A DNA stretch of 64,000 bases from Litomosoides sigmodontis (taxonomy: Eukaryota; Nematoda; Chromadorea; Rhabditida; Onchocercidae). The notes beneath the pieces were generated by a model that saw nothing but the letters and a program-made list of their open reading frames with translations, was not told where the DNA came from and ran no database searches. Of this stretch, positions 61,016 to 64,000 are shown one piece after another. Numbering within the stretch: the stretch's first letter is position 1; every line of letters begins with the position of its first letter. A program made the position numbers and the translations under genes. The stretch lies in assembly GCA_963070105.1 (NCBI GenBank), contig OY718806.1, positions 1,081,001 through 1,145,000 on the forward strand. Direction: 5' to 3'.

Positions 61016-62834
61016 AAAAAAAATTTTTAGTTCAATGCTAATTTTATCAACTCTTGTCTTCTATTACTGAACGATGCCGAAAATTTCCCCACAGTAGTGC
61101 TAGGCATTTTAATTTCTAAATCATTCTTTCTTTTTTGCGCAATAAATCATTTGTTTTTTCTCTTTTATTTCTTTTTTTAAATTTCTTTATTTATCCAATT
61201 TATATAGTGAAATGTTTTTTTACTTTACTTTCTCAGATATATCGTGCATGTTTCTTGTTTCTCTTTAAAATTTTTAGTTTGCTGCGCTTTCAGTTCCGTT
61301 ATTTACCTATGGTAGTTGCAGTGCTTTGTAGTAGTCAGAAACTTTCACTATTAAATTATATCTTCGGAAATATGCATTGGTAGGATAAATTTAATGAAAT
61401 TTAATATTTACACTTCATTGTTATCAATTCGTTTCTCGAATAGCAGTTGTTACTGTGTGACGGAGGAATGCTGCTGTAAGAGGAGAGGGCTAAGCGATGA
61501 AATTAGCCATGGACATCCTAAGCCCCCATACGTAGATTAATTACCGATCGATCATAGCTTCTTCCATCGGTAATGCGGGAATGGGATGGAATGTGTGGGA
61601 ATAGGTTACGTGACTTGGAAACTGCTTGAATTGATCAGCGGTAGATGATAGTCATTTTAGTTATTAAAAACCAAAAAAAAGCAATTTTTCCAATCAGTTA
61701 TTTGTTTTTTTTTATTAGTTATTATTATTTGTTATTTTTTATTATTATTAATTATTTTCATTATTACTATCATTATTATTGCTATTATTAGTTACTTGCA
61801 TTTTGCATCATACTTGATTACTAGTAATAAGCTATCAAATTAAAAGGAATGAGAAAAAGCATACCATTTTTAAGTATTCCATTAAACATTTTGGGAAGTA
61901 GTAATGCAATAAGAGATTTCGTGAAACTTTTTAAAACATGTGCTTTGTTACATTTCGACAGCCCTCCCACACTTCCCCTTCCGTGCTCTTTTTTTTCCGC
62001 ATACTGCGATAAGATTTTATGATCAAATTTCGCTCTGAGAAATTTCATCGATCTAACTAACAGATATTTTTTGCTTCTTTCCTTTTTCTTTTCGCTCCAA
62101 ATAATTTAGTTTAAATTAATTTTAGTATTTTATTTATCTAAAAGTCTTAAATTAATTTAGAATTTCGAACACGAGTGTCACCTCGTAAATCAACACGAAC
62201 TTTCGAAATCACAAAAATACGAATTACAACGTTTTATCGATCAAAATTCCCATCTTTTAAATTCACAAGGTGTGCTTATATTTTTCAATTTTTAAAAACT
62301 TTCTCATTTTCAATTTGTAATTTTCATAATTAAACAATTTGTTCTAAATTTTCAAAAAATTTTTCCTTCTTTTTTAATAATTTTACCTATGCGTACTGGT
62401 TAAATTTCCGCTTAATTATTTCCATGTGTTAACTTAATGAAATGACACATTATTCCTAATGAAAAAAATAAATTTTAGATAAATCTATCTACTTATCTCT
62501 ATCAGATAATAATCACAAATTTTTATTAAATATTCCATTCTCTACTTTATTTGAGACAAACGAATGATAGGAACATTTTAATGAATTTAGTCTGAATAAC
62601 GAACATTTAATGTAAGTTTTCAAAAGCGTGAAATATAAAAATTACAGAACATATTAAGTGAAACAATTGCTAGCATTTGTTGATGAAATGAATTTCTCTT
62701 TTTCCTTTCTTAAAAAAAAAATTAATTTTTTTTTCAAAGGTATTAGGTGTTATCTATTTCTGGCGAAGAACAAAATTAATCTGGAATTAAATGTTGCAAT
62801 TGTGAATTGAAATTTTTTTCGTTTTTTGCGACAG
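61016..62834. other. Probable intron or intergenic DNA, mostly featureless
   Basis: AT-rich, with a somewhat GC-richer island at about 61440-61650 holding a 9-bp inverted repeat (61540-61548 against 61566-61574). No supported exon. Confidence 0.5.
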
Positions 62835-62937
62835 GAACAGGTGACTCATCAATAGCTTTGAAGACAGATAAAGGAGCAGATCGATCTAGCTCGTATCAGC
62901 AAAGCTACGGAACGTTATCCGCATCTCCTAACAGAGG
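62835..62937 (+). CDS. Internal exon of the right-edge gene
   Basis: Acceptor tttgcgacag, donor AGAGG|gtaagc, 103 nt, phase 1 in and phase 2 out. It encodes a Ser/Tyr/Gln-rich segment with DRSSSYQQSYGTLSASPNR. It joins in phase to the next exon at 63591. The protein is not recognised; composition suggests a disordered linker, as in scaffold or adaptor proteins. Confidence 0.7.
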
Positions 62938-62948
62938 GTAAGCCTGAT

Positions 62949-63121
<173 letters not shown>

Positions 63122-63590
63122 TTGTTTACCGCTTAAGCATCACAATTTCTGATCTCTTCAAACTCATTTCATATGGGCTATCGATCTTTGATATTCATTA
63201 ACTTTTATTTTATTTCCGTGAATTAAGAGCGATAGAGAAGATTTCGATGTAAATTTCTTTTTAAGTCGAAATTTCATCGATTTCAATACTAGCCTTTTTT
63301 TTTCATTGATTTCAATGTAATTCTTCCTTTGTTTTTTTTTGTATTTAAAAATTTTTGATTTTTCGCTTTTTTTTCCAATTAATTTAATGACTCTCTGAAA
63401 AGGAATGAGATCTTTTTGAAGAAAGAACTAAGCGTGTGTGGTAGGAAGCGATCAGTGCTATCAGTGATAATTACAAAATATTCCACATAATCTTTTAAAC
63501 ATATCGGCTACCAGTAATTGTGTGCATTCTCTCAAACATATCCAGTCATCTACCTTTTTTTTTTTTTTTGTTTCAAATTTTCCTTTACAG

Positions 63591-63870
63591 TAGAAAGGAA
63601 GTGAAGTGGTCAGACGACGTGTCTCAATCGGCCGAAACCACTCGACGACCATCACCGTTATCATCAAACTGGTCTGCGTCGAGCAATAATTCAAAAAATC
63701 TAAGCACTTTTGACGATTTCTATAGCTTGTGTGATAAATACAATAACAGTAGCAACAGTGACATGAATACAATGTCATCTGGAAATACCGGATATGTAAA
63801 TCGACGTCGTGATAATCAATTACCGGCACACAATACGAGTAGCAACTATCAGTCATACGGAAAACATCCG
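63591..63870 (+). CDS. Internal exon of the right-edge gene, Ser/Asn-rich
   Basis: Acceptor cctttacag, donor CATCCG|gtatat, 280 nt, phase 2 in and phase 0 out. It begins RKEVKWSDDVSQSAETTRR and contains FDDFYSLCDKYNN, within a Ser/Asn-rich disordered sequence. The open frame reads on into the intron to 63948. The gene continues beyond the window, so its family cannot be named from this part. Confidence 0.75.
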
Positions 63871-64000
63871 GTATATTTGTTATTTTTTCCTAAAATTTAT
63901 GATTATTTTCCCATTTACCGATTAAAATCTATCAATAATAGAAATTAATTAAAATCGTACAAATAGATAGATGATTGATTAAAAGTTTTAGTATTAAAGT

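Overview
The window looks like nuclear DNA of a nematode. It is roughly 70% A+T, the genes are split into many small exons by introns of about 70-510 bp, many acceptors read TTTCAG, and the main gene is the nematode-style form of a ciliary dynein. A parasitic, filarial-type (clade III) worm is my guess from intron size and base composition; nothing in the sequence proves it. No prokaryotic features, rRNA or tRNA genes or recognisable transposons were seen. The assembly has a 200-base N gap at 59165-59364.

Left half (1-33200). Upstream DNA (1-2721) carries an RFX/DAF-19 X-box-like site at 1394-1407. It is followed by a complete cytoplasmic dynein-2 heavy chain gene (CHE-3/DYNC2H1, retrograde intraflagellar transport), which I could thread from ATG 2722 to TAG 33078 as 89 exons encoding 4232 codons. 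All exon phases agree, and the AAA1-AAA6 ring, stalk and C-terminal domain are all present. Its oddities are four GC-AG introns, one intron that only works as AT-AG, a three-copy 74-bp tandem duplication across a splice donor, an 84-bp intron that is open in frame, an intronic hairpin and a 209-bp TA tract.

Middle (33200-38100). After the dynein gene comes a possible 70-codon two-exon ORF (+). Convergent to it is a four-exon minus-strand gene (38091-34247) that I assign to the Vestigial-like 4 family (TEAD cofactor). It has a PLDLS motif, an RPTVI motif and two Tondu (TDU) motifs that are spliced almost back to back. A second possible terminal exon lies between the TDU exons.

Right half (38100-64000). 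This is mostly non-coding and rich in microsatellites: a pure 1.27-kb (AAT)n, a 233-bp (ATATC)n, (CA)n, (GT)n, (TTATCA)n, and a ~2.8-kb 9-bp TATATAATA array broken by the gap. At the right edge are two good plus-strand exons (62835-62937, 63591-63870) of a Ser/Asn/Gln-rich protein that continues beyond the window. Upstream there are isolated, phase-compatible candidate exons (43351, 49959, 53111) and two similar candidate first exons (47868 and 51841). These could be a long gene with alternative starts, but this is inference. I found no clear new biological system; the splice-site oddities and the VGLL4-like gene are the most useful leads.
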